Assembly (NCBI GenBank): GCA_002721755.1
Contig: PBLL01000030.1
Span: 1-64,000, forward strand
Direction of reading: 5' to 3'
Length of the DNA: 64,000 nt
Source of the DNA: Actinomycetota bacterium
GTDB taxonomy: Bacteria > Actinomycetota > Acidimicrobiia > Acidimicrobiales > MedAcidi-G1
In this document: positions 18,319 through 28,241 of the stretch, piece by piece
Layout of the letters: each line of letters begins with the position of its first letter
Numbering within the stretch: position 1 is the first letter of the stretch
Notes under the pieces: model-generated
The model's database searches: none
What the model saw: only the letters and a program-made list of their open reading frames with translations
Told to the model about the DNA's origin: nothing
Translations under genes and position numbers: made by a program

Positions 18319-19311
18319 GTGCGGGTTCTAGCCGCCCCAGATAAGTTTCGCGGTTCTTTAACCGCATTAGAAGTTGCTAATGCCATCGAAACGGCAGTAA
18401 ATAGGTGCGGAGGAACTTGTGTCTGTGTTCCGATGGCAGACGGTGGTGAAGGAACTTTAGATGTTCTTGGTGGTCCTAATCGTGAAACAACTGTTACAGG
18501 TCCTCTAGGAGACCCTGTAACAGCAGAATGGCGTTTAGCCAAAAAAACTGCAGTAATTGAAATGGCTCGGGCTTCAGGGCTTTCATTGACAGGAGGTCCT
18601 GAAACAAATAAACCCTTAGAAGCCACTACAAAAGGAACCGGAGAATTAATTCGTTGCGCTATGGAACAAGGTGCGAAACGAATAATCATCGGTCTTGGTG
18701 GCTCCGCTACCACTGATGGGGGACTAGGAGCTTTAAGAGCGATGGGACCGCTTGCTCGTTACAAAGGAATTGAACTCATAGCAGTATGTGATGTTCAAAC
18801 AAGTTTTCTTTCAGCAGCTGATTCTTTTGGTATTCAGAAGGGAGCCACACCTAGCGAGTTGAAGTTTTTGAATCAACGTTTACAACGAATAACACAGGTT
18901 TATGAGGATGAATTTGGAGTTTCAGTTGGAAAGATGTCGAAAACTGGAGCAGCTGGAGGGCTTGCAGGAGCATTGTTCGCTGCCGGAGCTGAATTAGTTG
19001 AAGGGTTTGAGTTCATTGCTCAAGAAATTTGTTTAGATGAAATGATGATCGAGTCTGATTTGGTTATAACGGGTGAAGGCTTTCTAGATAGCACATCTTT
19101 TGATGGGAAAGTTGTTTCAGGTATTTGCCGTTATGCAGATACATTCTCTGTTCCAGTTTTTGTAATTGCAGGAGGCGTTAGTCCAGAAATAGCCGGAAAA
19201 GTTGATTGCGTTTCTTTAGTTGAAACCTTTGGTGAAAAGCTTTCTTTCTCAGAAACAGAGCTCTGCATTGAGAGAGTTGCAACTCAACGTTTAAATTCAT
19301 TATTTCGATAA
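18319..19311 (+). CDS. Glycerate kinase (GarK/GlxK family)
   Basis: Phosphorylates D-glycerate, typically to 2-phosphoglycerate in the GarK/GlxK type, feeding glyoxylate or serine-derived carbon into glycolysis. The N-terminal VLAAPDKFRGSLTALEVANAI, the CVPMADGGEGTLDVL motif and GLGGSATTDGG are characteristic, and the 330-aa length is slightly short of the usual 370-380. The start is GTG 18319, with only a weak AGG-type site upstream. It follows the LytR_C gene by 8 nt, so the two may be co-transcribed although functionally unrelated. Confidence 0.9.
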   Translation: MRVLAAPDKFRGSLTALEVANAIETAVNRCGGTCVCVPMADGGEGTLDVLGGPNRETTVTGPLGDPVTAEWRLAKKTAVIEMARASGLSLTGGPETNKPLEATTKGTGELIRCAMEQGAKRIIIGLGGSATTDGGLGALRAMGPLARYKGIELIAVCDVQTSFLSAADSFGIQKGATPSELKFLNQRLQRITQVYEDEFGVSVGKMSKTGAAGGLAGALFAAGAELVEGFEFIAQEICLDEMMIESDLVITGEGFLDSTSFDGKVVSGICRYADTFSVPVFVIAGGVSPEIAGKVDCVSLVETFGEKLSFSETELCIERVATQRLNSLFR

Positions 19312-19381
19312 CAGTTTTATTTCAAAAACGTTTTAAAAACTTAGTTTTCTAACTGTTTTGAATCAGAAAAGGTTGGTTTTT

Positions 19382-19423
19382 CACTCGTCTCGTGGTTGGA
19401 TTAGCAGTCTAAGCAGACGAGTG
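19382..19423. promoter_or_regulatory. Inverted repeat upstream of groEL
   Basis: A perfect 9-bp inverted repeat, CACTCGTCT and AGACGAGTG, is separated by 24 nt, and the spacer holds a smaller TTAG-CAGT-CTAA repeat. It ends 55 nt before the groEL ATG. The right arm continues GAGTGCC, reminiscent of CIRCE half-site GAGTGCTAA, but the spacing and left arm do not fit CIRCE, and it is not a HAIR (HspR) site. There is no following T-run, so a terminator is unlikely. Read as a candidate heat-shock operator or leader hairpin. Confidence 0.45.
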
Positions 19424-19466
19424 CCAGAGCATTCTCAACACTAAATCTGCTTCAATTCTTTGATGA

Positions 19467-21098
<1,632 letters not shown>

Positions 21099-21107
21099 AA
21101 ATTCCCT

Positions 21108-21500
21108 ATGACAAAAGATGAACGTTATGTCAGTTTGTCGACATGGACAAAAGAAGGAAAACGTAAAAGAACACCGATTTGGATTGCTTCAATCGACGGT
21201 GATCGAGTTGGTTTTACCACAGGAAAAAAAACCTGGAAAGTAAGGCGTATCCAAAGAAACCCAAACGTTGAGATCCAATCTTGCAGCTACAAAGGCGAAC
21301 TTCATAAGGATTCCGAAGAATTTTCAGGTGTGGCAAGGGTAGTTGATCACGGTGAAAAAGAATACGCATTGATTGATAAAGCTATTCGAGATAAATACGG
21401 AATTCAGTACCTATTAATTAATTTTTTGGGTCAATTTTCAAAAAAACATGGCGAGGATTGTGCAATTATTATTTCTTTAGAGAAAGAGAAGCTCGCTTAG
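21108..21500 (+). CDS. PPOX-class split-barrel flavin/F420-dependent protein
   Basis: A 130-residue protein of the pyridoxamine 5'-phosphate oxidase-like split-barrel superfamily. It starts YVSLSTWTKEGKRKRTPIWIASIDGDRVGFTTG and continues TWKVRRIQRNPNVEIQSC, the pattern of actinobacterial PPOX-class F420-dependent oxidoreductases. The cofactor (FMN or F420) and substrate are not determinable here. It begins 9 nt after groEL and overlaps the convergent fdh operon end by 4 nt. Confidence 0.82.
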   Translation: MTKDERYVSLSTWTKEGKRKRTPIWIASIDGDRVGFTTGKKTWKVRRIQRNPNVEIQSCSYKGELHKDSEEFSGVARVVDHGEKEYALIDKAIRDKYGIQYLLINFLGQFSKKHGEDCAIIISLEKEKLA

Positions 21501-22366
21501 TTTTTCGGATGGGCATGTTGCCACCCAAAACGACCCTTAATGCAAAGGTGACCATCCGTAACTGAGTGGTCAGAAGGTGAAGTGACTTTGACAATTTTCT
21601 CATCTTGTGTGTGTAGTTCCAGATTGCAACCAACCCCGCAGAAACCACAAATAGTTTGAGTAACTTGTTGATTATCAGGATCCCAAGAATTGTCTTCTCG
21701 CATATCATGTTCAGTTTTAAAAACCAATGCCCCTGTAGGGCAAACACCTATACAGTTTCCACAGTAAACACAAGCTGATTCCGGCAAATCAACGTCAAAT
21801 TCGGTTGAAATGTGCGAGTCAAAACCTCGTCCTGCAGTAGCGATTGCAAAAGTATGTTGAGCGTCATCTCCGCATGCTTCAACACATTTGTAACAGAGTA
21901 TGCATCGTTCGTAGTCACGAACGTAAAGATCGTCTTGAATTTTGACGGGTTGGCTGGATGTCTTAATTTCGTTTGTAGCCCCCATACGTTCAGGTTTTGA
22001 ACCGTAGCTACCCATCCACTCGAGTATTTCTTCATCTGCTCTGTCCATTTCAACTGAAGAAGCGAGTAGTTCCAAAACCATTCGTCGACTCGTATTCACT
22101 CGGTCAGATTTAGTTGAAACTACCATACCCTCCTCGATTGGACGGGAACATGATGGAACCAGTGTTCTTGAACCTTCTACTTCCACCACGCAAACCCTGC
22201 ATACATTGACTGGAGTTAAGTTTTCTGCCCAACAAAGTGTTGGAGTATCTATGTTGGCTTGCTTGCAAGCATCTAAAATTGTCGATCCTTCATTAACTGC
22301 AATTTTTTCGTCATCGATTGTAATTTCTACAAGTGTTTCAGGTTTATTTTCTTCAGGTTTACTCAT
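21497..22366 (-). CDS. Formate dehydrogenase alpha subunit, N-terminal iron-sulfur module (split gene)
   Basis: A 289-residue protein corresponding to the N-terminal part of a cytoplasmic FdhA/FdsA. It has a [2Fe-2S] ferredoxin domain (ITIDDEKIAVNEG, CWAENLTPVNVCRVC), two [4Fe-4S] motifs (CILCYKCVEAC and CVYCGNCIGVCP), and the molybdoenzyme N-terminal cluster motif CGFCGVGCNLELH with LCIKGRFGW. It stops right after GRFGWQHAHPKN, where normal FdhA runs on into the molybdopterin domain. That remainder is encoded by the separate Sec-containing gene two positions upstream in the same operon. The ATG overlaps the fdhB stop by 4 nt. It likely relays electrons from the Mo/W centre to the NAD-linked subunit. 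Confidence 0.88.
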   Translation of the reverse strand: MSKPEENKPETLVEITIDDEKIAVNEGSTILDACKQANIDTPTLCWAENLTPVNVCRVCVVEVEGSRTLVPSCSRPIEEGMVVSTKSDRVNTSRRMVLELLASSVEMDRADEEILEWMGSYGSKPERMGATNEIKTSSQPVKIQDDLYVRDYERCILCYKCVEACGDDAQHTFAIATAGRGFDSHISTEFDVDLPESACVYCGNCIGVCPTGALVFKTEHDMREDNSWDPDNQQVTQTICGFCGVGCNLELHTQDEKIVKVTSPSDHSVTDGHLCIKGRFGWQHAHPKN

Positions 22367-24153
22367 GATTTGTTTTCCAATAGTCCTAAGTCCAATGCAG
22401 ATCTAACCGCAGATGATGCGGTATGACCTAAACCACAAATTGAAGCATCAGACATGACAGCGGCTAGATCATCGAACAAGTTGCGTTCAGCTTCAACGGA
22501 ATTATTATCAGAAATTCTGAGTAACAGTTCTTCTTGCCTGACAGTTCCAATTCTGCAAGGCACACATTGACCACACGACTCATCGCGAAAAAATTCAGCT
22601 ATACGATGAACAGTCTTAGTAATTTCGTCTTTATCGCTAAATACCATTATCACTCCGGAACCCAACGCGACTCCAGCTTCATGTGTGTCTTCAAATGTGA
22701 GAGGAAGATTGATAGATTCTGGTGTTACGAAATTGCCTGCTGCTCCACCAAGAAGAATTGCTTTCATATTTCCAGATCCTGAAAAGCCACCAGCAGCATC
22801 CAAAATTTCGCCAATGGTTGCACCAAATTCAAACTCGTATAGACCAGGTGAAGTCACTCTTCCACTTAAGCAGAAAAGTCGAGTTCCTGAAGATTGATCG
22901 GTTCCTTCATTGGCGAAAGCTTTGCCACCGTTTGAAACAATTCGAGGGATGTTAGCCAGAGTTTCAACGTTGTTAACTACTGTCGGTTCATCAAACAGAC
23001 CGTTTGTAGTGGGGAAGGGTGGCTTATTTCGTGGTTCGCCCCGAAAACCCTCTATCGAGTTGAACAACGCTGTTTCTTCACCGCATATGTAGGCACCTGC
23101 GCCACTTCTTATTTCAATATCAAAATTTCTTCCAGAATCTAAGATATTGTCTCCCAGCAAACCATAATCTTTAGCTTTGTCAATAGCTTTTGCTAGTCGT
23201 CGTCTAGCGGTTGGGTATTCGCCGCGTATATAAAACCACCCTTTTTCTGCGCCTATGGCAATACCAGCTATAGTCATAGATTCGACCAAAGCAAAGGGAT
23301 CATTTTCCATTAGAACCCTATCTTTGAAAGTGCCTGGTTCTGATTCGTCAGCATTACAAACAAGATGGTGTGGCACTCCCTCCTGTTCAGCGACAGCTTT
23401 CCATTTGACTCCAGTAGGAAAAGCGGCTCCACCTCTGCCTCTTAAACCAGAAGTTGAAACCTCTTCGATTATTTGCTCAGCACCCATTTCAAGGGCTTTT
23501 TCAAGTGCCTCATAACCTCCTTGTGATTTATAATCCTCCAGACTTTCCGGATCAACAATCCCAATTCGAGTTAGAAGCCGCAACTGAGGTGAACCAGCTT
23601 GTGGCAGTTCTATTGAGATTTTCTCTGAATTTTCATTTTGCAACTCTGAGATTTTAGGTAGATCTGCGTTAAACAAAACAGTGTCCTCTGAAGCGATTTT
23701 TTGAATAAATACAGCAGGTCCTCGCTCACATTGACCCAAACAGGGACTCGGTCTAGTTTCATGTCCTTCTTTTATTAGCGACGTTAATAATTCATCAGCG
23801 CCATTAAGACTGCAGGCTATGTCATTACATACGTGTAGTACCTGATCACTGCTTGGCGGTTGCGATGCGAAGAGGTGGTAGAAAGTAGCTACTCCATAAG
23901 CTTCGGCTGGAGGAACTTCAAGAACACGACAGACATAGTTTAGTCCGCCTGGACTAATCCAACCCGAAGCATGTTGTAGTGCATGAAGGGCAGGAAGTAG
24001 GAGATGTCGACGTTCCTGTGTTCTTTGTTGACCAGCATAAACAAGACGTTCTGTTACTTCTATGGTTACTGGGCCGTGCGATGCAATTGCTGTATCAACA
24101 GCTTCTTTTTCAGTATCAGTAGGTAGGGATTTACCAAATTTTATGTCAGGCAT
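22363..24153 (-). CDS. fdhB: NAD(P)-dependent formate dehydrogenase beta subunit (NuoE-NuoF fusion)
   Basis: A 596-residue diaphorase subunit. Residues about 15-165 are NuoE-like with a thioredoxin-fold [2Fe-2S] site (VCNDIAC and CLGQC). From about 200 it is NuoF-like, with the FMN/NADH-binding GLRGRGGAAFPTGVKW, NADESEPGTFKDR, GAGAYICGEETAL and the C-terminal [4Fe-4S] motif SCGQCVPCRIGT. In FDH complexes of the FdsGBA type these are often two proteins (FdsG, FdsB); here they are fused. It accepts electrons from the alpha module and reduces NAD+. It overlaps the upstream Sec gene by 8 nt and the downstream Fe-S gene by 4 nt, so all three are one transcription unit. Confidence 0.92.
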   Translation of the reverse strand: MPDIKFGKSLPTDTEKEAVDTAIASHGPVTIEVTERLVYAGQQRTQERRHLLLPALHALQHASGWISPGGLNYVCRVLEVPPAEAYGVATFYHLFASQPPSSDQVLHVCNDIACSLNGADELLTSLIKEGHETRPSPCLGQCERGPAVFIQKIASEDTVLFNADLPKISELQNENSEKISIELPQAGSPQLRLLTRIGIVDPESLEDYKSQGGYEALEKALEMGAEQIIEEVSTSGLRGRGGAAFPTGVKWKAVAEQEGVPHHLVCNADESEPGTFKDRVLMENDPFALVESMTIAGIAIGAEKGWFYIRGEYPTARRRLAKAIDKAKDYGLLGDNILDSGRNFDIEIRSGAGAYICGEETALFNSIEGFRGEPRNKPPFPTTNGLFDEPTVVNNVETLANIPRIVSNGGKAFANEGTDQSSGTRLFCLSGRVTSPGLYEFEFGATIGEILDAAGGFSGSGNMKAILLGGAAGNFVTPESINLPLTFEDTHEAGVALGSGVIMVFSDKDEITKTVHRIAEFFRDESCGQCVPCRIGTVRQEELLLRISDNNSVEAERNLFDDLAAVMSDASICGLGHTASSAVRSALDLGLLENKS

Positions 24154-26038
24154 CGACCAATTTTTCTACTCGGATTGCAGCAGCTTTGAACTCAGCAGTG
24201 CCAGATTTAGGATCGTAAGCACTATTGGTTAACTGATTCACATCTGCTAATTCAGGGAAATGAAAGGTCGTAAATGCAAGACCTATTGGTAGATCGGGGT
24301 CAATTTTCACTGTCATTTCAATACTCCCACGACGAGATGAAACCAGAACTCTTTCTCCAGTTAATACCCCAAGTTTTTTAGCGTCGTTAGTGGAAATCTC
24401 AAGAGCTTCACCACTCCTAATAGGAGAGCTGTATTCATCTGTTTGAACTCCTGTATTATATGAATCCAGTGCTCTGCCAGTTGTTAAACGTAAGGGGTAG
24501 TCATCATCTAATGTTTCAACTGGGGGTTGGTCTTTAACGCACGAGAATGGGGCGAGTTTCCCTTCTGCTGGTTGTTTCCAAAGCCGTTCATGTAGGAAAG
24601 GGCTTCCAGGGTGGTTTTCGTCCGGACAAGGCCATTGGATGCCGCCTTCGTTTTCAATTCTTTCCCAAGACATTCCAGCATGCATGGGTGAGACAGTTCG
24701 TAACTCTTCCCAAAGATCTCTAGCTGTAGGTTGTCCCCAAGTATCATCACCTAGATGTTTAGCTAAGTCTGAAATTATTTCGATTTCTTGTCTTGCTTCG
24801 CCCGGTGGGTTCATTGCCGCTCGGGTACGTTGAACTCGACGTTCACTGTTTGTCACAGTTCCATCAGATTCCGCCCACCCTAATGCTGCAGGTAAAACAA
24901 CATCAGCCATTTCAGCGGTACGAGTCATGAGTACATCCTGAACTACAAGAATGTCAAGTCCTTCTAAAGCTTTACGAGCATGGTTAACATCGGCATCTGA
25001 ATCTGCTGGGTTTTCACCAATAACGTAGAGGGCTCTAAGTTCATTTCGGCTCATTGCATTAAACATGTCGGTAAGGTGCCACCCTGGATCAGGTGGTATT
25101 TTCGCACCCCAAACAGCTTCAAATTTTGTTCTAACATTCTCATTAACTACATCTTGAAATCCAGCTAACTTGTTGGGTAAAGCCCCCATATCTCCGCCGC
25201 CTTGGACGTTGTTTTGACCTCTAAGTGGCACTAACCCTGAACCCCAACGACCTACATGACCAGTTAAAAGAGCGAGATTACAAAGAGCAAGGACATTGTC
25301 AACTGCTGTGTGATGCTCAGTTATACCTAAAGTCCATGCAATTTGAGCTTTGTTAGCCGCTGAGTATCCATGAGCCAAGTCACGTATTGCTTCGATAGGA
25401 ACTCCGGTTACTTCGGAAGTCTTCTTCAATGTCCAGGGTTCAATGTGAGCTACGAAGTCATCAAAACCTGTTGTTGCGTTTTCAATGAAATTATTATTCT
25501 CTAAACCAGCATCAACTATTTCACGAGCTATTCCATTGGCGAGTGCAATATCACTGCCGACGTTAATTCCTAGCCATACATCCGCAAATTTTGCTGAGTC
25601 TGTTCTTCTGGGATCCACAGTCCACATTCGTGCACCATTCGAGAGACCTCTCAAAAGGTGATGGAAAAATATTGGGTGGGCCGTGCGCGCGTTTGATCCC
25701 CAAAGAATGATCGCATCTGCCTCCTCAATCTCTCGATATGAGGAAGTTCCTCCTCCTACTCCAAATACTGTCGCCAGACCGACGACACTAGGCGCATGTC
25801 AAGTTCGATTACAACTGTCGATGTTGTTCGACCCAATCACCTTTCGAGCGAATTTTTGTGCAGCATAATTGACTTCGTTTGTTGTTTTAGAACAACTGAA
25901 CATCCCGAAGGCTGTGGGTCCATGTGTGTCAACAACAGACTTGAATCCTTCAGCTGCTTTGTTTAGTGCTTCTTCCCAAGTGGCTTCACGTAGCTTTCCA
26001 TTTTCTTTAAGCATCGGCACTGTAAGACGTTCGGTCAT
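24146..26038 (-). CDS. fdhA: Selenocysteine-containing formate dehydrogenase alpha subunit, molybdopterin catalytic part
   Basis: The track splits this into 79-aa and 502-aa ORFs. The frame is continuous except for one TGA at 25799-25801, giving 630 residues with the TGA at residue 80. The context is NNIDSCNRT-(UGA)-HAPSVVGL, matching the FDH active-site loop CARV-U/C-HGP where Sec or Cys ligates Mo/W. The invariant catalytic His follows directly. The 48 codons between the two track ORFs are open and encode FDH-like sequence (ILWGSNARTAHP). Downstream are DPRRTDSAKFADVWL, LTGHVGRWGSGLVPLRGQNNVQG and the C-terminal cap. A SECIS-like hairpin follows the UGA. The N-terminal Fe-S module is absent and encoded downstream. 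Readthrough needs selABCD elsewhere in the genome. Confidence 0.88.
25769..25787 (-). promoter_or_regulatory. Bacterial SECIS-like hairpin directing UGA to selenocysteine
   Basis: In the mRNA, starting 12 nt after the in-frame UGA, UGUCGUC pairs with GGCGACA (7 bp including one U-G) around the pentaloop GGUCU. Loop bases are at +19 to +23 from the UGA. From memory, the E. coli fdhF SECIS has the same GGUCU apical sequence at the same distance, where the loop GU binds SelB. The hairpin lies within the coding sequence, as bacterial SECIS elements do. Confidence 0.8.
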
Positions 26039-26077
26039 AGTTTCCCAATCTCAATTAATTTTAGTTATTCTTAAGTA

Positions 26078-27265
26078 TTACTCATTCGAAGAAGAATTGA
26101 TTATTTTTTGCCTATTTCTACGATCGAGCATTCGAATTGCTGACCAAAGTTCATCACGCTCTATGTAGCAACCACAAAAATGTCTTTCGCCTGTCGAGGA
26201 ATCAAAAGAGTTTCTGGCGTGTAGCACTCTTCGGTTGTCAAAAATTAGGCATTCGCCTTCCTCTAAGCGGAAGTTTAATTTAAATCGATCTTCCTGATTG
26301 AGAGTCTCAAATAATTTATATGCCTTATACATCGGTTCTACTAGTTCAAAATCAACTTGAAGAGGGACACGAAGAAAATTACCAACTCGAACTTCTTCAA
26401 TTTTTCCTTCAATTCCCAAAGTAATCATTGGTGCTTTCCAACGATAGTCAGTAACAGTGCTTCGGTTACCAAAGTCCCATGGGACAGTAGTTAGCAAATT
26501 GAAGGTTTCAGGTTCTTTTGAGCGAATCTCTTCTGCTACACGAAAGCCATCAACTAAAATTGATTCCCCTCCTTTTACAGAATTTTTCAAACAATGAAGT
26601 AGCTGAAGTCCAGGCTGGTATTCACGTGTAGGCAAGTCCGTGTGTGGAGGGAGTTCAATTTCGGTATAGGCAGCTGTGTCTGGTCCAGTTTTTGCTTCTA
26701 CATTAAAAAAAAGACCAAAATTAGTCTCTCTTACTACACCGATACGTTTAGTGATTTGGATTAAACCATCTTTTGAAGGTTCGACATTTTTCGTAATGCA
26801 GCACCCATCCTCAACAAGTGAAAAAAGCCATTCTCTTTCTGTTTCTGGATTAGAAATAATTTCATCCCAGTTGAAGGAATTAGGCTTTTTTTTCGTATTT
26901 GAGTCCCAAGTAACCGCTTCGGGAATCGATTTATTAGAGATATCTAAAAAACAGTTAGTTCGAAGCCAACCGGGGTGAAAGCAACTTACATGTGATTCTT
27001 TCGACCATATCACTTCGAGAAAACCTTCCTCAGTGATAGATGTTGAATCAATTAGCTGATCTTCGTCAATTGAAGCCACATTAAATAAAGGTTCTCTTGT
27101 CTCGGGGTGAATACAACATGGGCAGTTGTCTCTTAACCAGAGAAAATGAAATTTACTTTGGTGGCCATCACTCCATTCGATTTCGACTTTCTTACCATCA
27201 GTCGAAGAACAAGAAATAGAGTGTTCAACTGGATAAAAATCGAAATCTCCTGTTTCATTCACCAT
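26078..27265 (-). CDS. Gamma-butyrobetaine dioxygenase-like Fe(II)/2-oxoglutarate oxygenase
   Basis: A 395-residue protein with the two-domain layout of gamma-butyrobetaine hydroxylase. An N-terminal DUF971-type Zn domain (about residues 15-100, FLWLRDNCPCCIHPETREPLF with Cys/His ligands) is followed by a TauD-like jelly-roll. Iron ligands are visible as HTD in PPHTDLPTREYQPG, and the distal His in RRVLHARNSF is followed by an Arg-containing stretch for 2-oxoglutarate. It would convert gamma-butyrobetaine to L-carnitine. Trimethyllysine dioxygenase is a related alternative, but the neighbouring carnitine dehydrogenase favours gamma-butyrobetaine. It overlaps that gene by 11 nt. Confidence 0.85.
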   Translation of the reverse strand: MVNETGDFDFYPVEHSISCSSTDGKKVEIEWSDGHQSKFHFLWLRDNCPCCIHPETREPLFNVASIDEDQLIDSTSITEEGFLEVIWSKESHVSCFHPGWLRTNCFLDISNKSIPEAVTWDSNTKKKPNSFNWDEIISNPETEREWLFSLVEDGCCITKNVEPSKDGLIQITKRIGVVRETNFGLFFNVEAKTGPDTAAYTEIELPPHTDLPTREYQPGLQLLHCLKNSVKGGESILVDGFRVAEEIRSKEPETFNLLTTVPWDFGNRSTVTDYRWKAPMITLGIEGKIEEVRVGNFLRVPLQVDFELVEPMYKAYKLFETLNQEDRFKLNFRLEEGECLIFDNRRVLHARNSFDSSTGERHFCGCYIERDELWSAIRMLDRRNRQKIINSSSNE

Positions 27266-28214
27266 TTTGCTCTTCTTCAGAACTAGCGCTATCTAGATCC
27301 TTAAGTGTCTGGATGATGGCTGTAAGACCTTTGTCGCGTTCGAGGACCAGATCAGCTACAGACCTACCAGCGGCTTCCTCGAGGCATCCACTAACCACAG
27401 CATTTCGAAGAGATTCAGTTAGTTCTGGAGCTTCTAACCGGGTCCAGGGTGATTTTAAAGAAGGTCCAAAATGGTCAAGCATGTGTGCCATACCACCTTC
27501 GCCTCCTGCAAGATGAAATGTTAGCATAGGTCCCATGAGGGCCCATCGCAGTCCAGGTCCCGCAGTTATAGAAAGATCCAATTGTTCTACAGTTGCTTCT
27601 CCATTGGCAACCATGTGAAGAGCCTCACGCCACATCGCTTCTTGAAGTCGATCTGCTATGAATCCATCAACTTCTTTCTCAAGACGTAACACCACTTTTC
27701 CCGAGTCTTTGTAGAAACTTTCAGCGGCATCCATCGCTGAAATTGATGTTTTAGGTCCAGCTACGAGTTCGACTAGTGGTAGAAGATAAACAGGGTTGAA
27801 TGGATGTCCGACAACTATGCGTTCAGGTGCGATTTCACAATTTAAAATTAGGTCACTGACTAAGTAGCCTGAGGTTGACGACGCAATTACAGATTCACTG
27901 TTGGAGACTTTGTCTATCGTCGAAAGAAGGTTTTGTTTCAACTCGAGGCGTTCCGGAGAACTTTCTTGAATCAGTGAACAACTTTCAACGGCTTCTTCAA
28001 TTTCTTTATGAAAAAACACAAGATTAGGAGAAGCATTTTCACTTAAACCCAACTTTTCCATTGACGGCCAAGCCTGCTGGATTGTTTTTTTAAACAAATC
28101 TTCTGACTTTGGATCAGGGTCCCATGCGTGAACCTCAATGCCTTGTCCAGCAAAATGTGAAGCCCAACCACAACCGATTACGCCCATACCAATGCATGCG
28201 ACTGATTTACTCAT
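27255..28214 (-). CDS. Carnitine 3-dehydrogenase-like (3-hydroxyacyl-CoA dehydrogenase family)
   Basis: A 319-residue NAD-dependent dehydrogenase with N-terminal Rossmann motif CIGMGVIGCGWASHFAGQG and D35-type acidic residue (AWDPDP). The HPFNPVYLLPLVE segment carries the catalytic His, and the C-terminal helical domain is of the 3HCDH type. The GxIGxGWA form and length fit L-carnitine dehydrogenase, which oxidises L-carnitine to 3-dehydrocarnitine. Without the C-terminal thioesterase fusion seen in some homologues, it yields only the keto product. Its position between the BKACE and the dioxygenase genes supports the carnitine assignment over fatty-acid oxidation. Confidence 0.86.
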   Translation of the reverse strand: MSKSVACIGMGVIGCGWASHFAGQGIEVHAWDPDPKSEDLFKKTIQQAWPSMEKLGLSENASPNLVFFHKEIEEAVESCSLIQESSPERLELKQNLLSTIDKVSNSESVIASSTSGYLVSDLILNCEIAPERIVVGHPFNPVYLLPLVELVAGPKTSISAMDAAESFYKDSGKVVLRLEKEVDGFIADRLQEAMWREALHMVANGEATVEQLDLSITAGPGLRWALMGPMLTFHLAGGEGGMAHMLDHFGPSLKSPWTRLEAPELTESLRNAVVSGCLEEAAGRSVADLVLERDKGLTAIIQTLKDLDSASSEEEQNGE

Positions 28215-28241
28215 CTGACTTTCCTGTAAAATTCATTATTC

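Noticed and set aside
24146-26038. Formate dehydrogenase alpha as a nonsense-mutated pseudogene
   Set aside because: The single UGA is at the Sec position, the frame is intact on both sides, a SECIS-like hairpin follows and fdhD is present.
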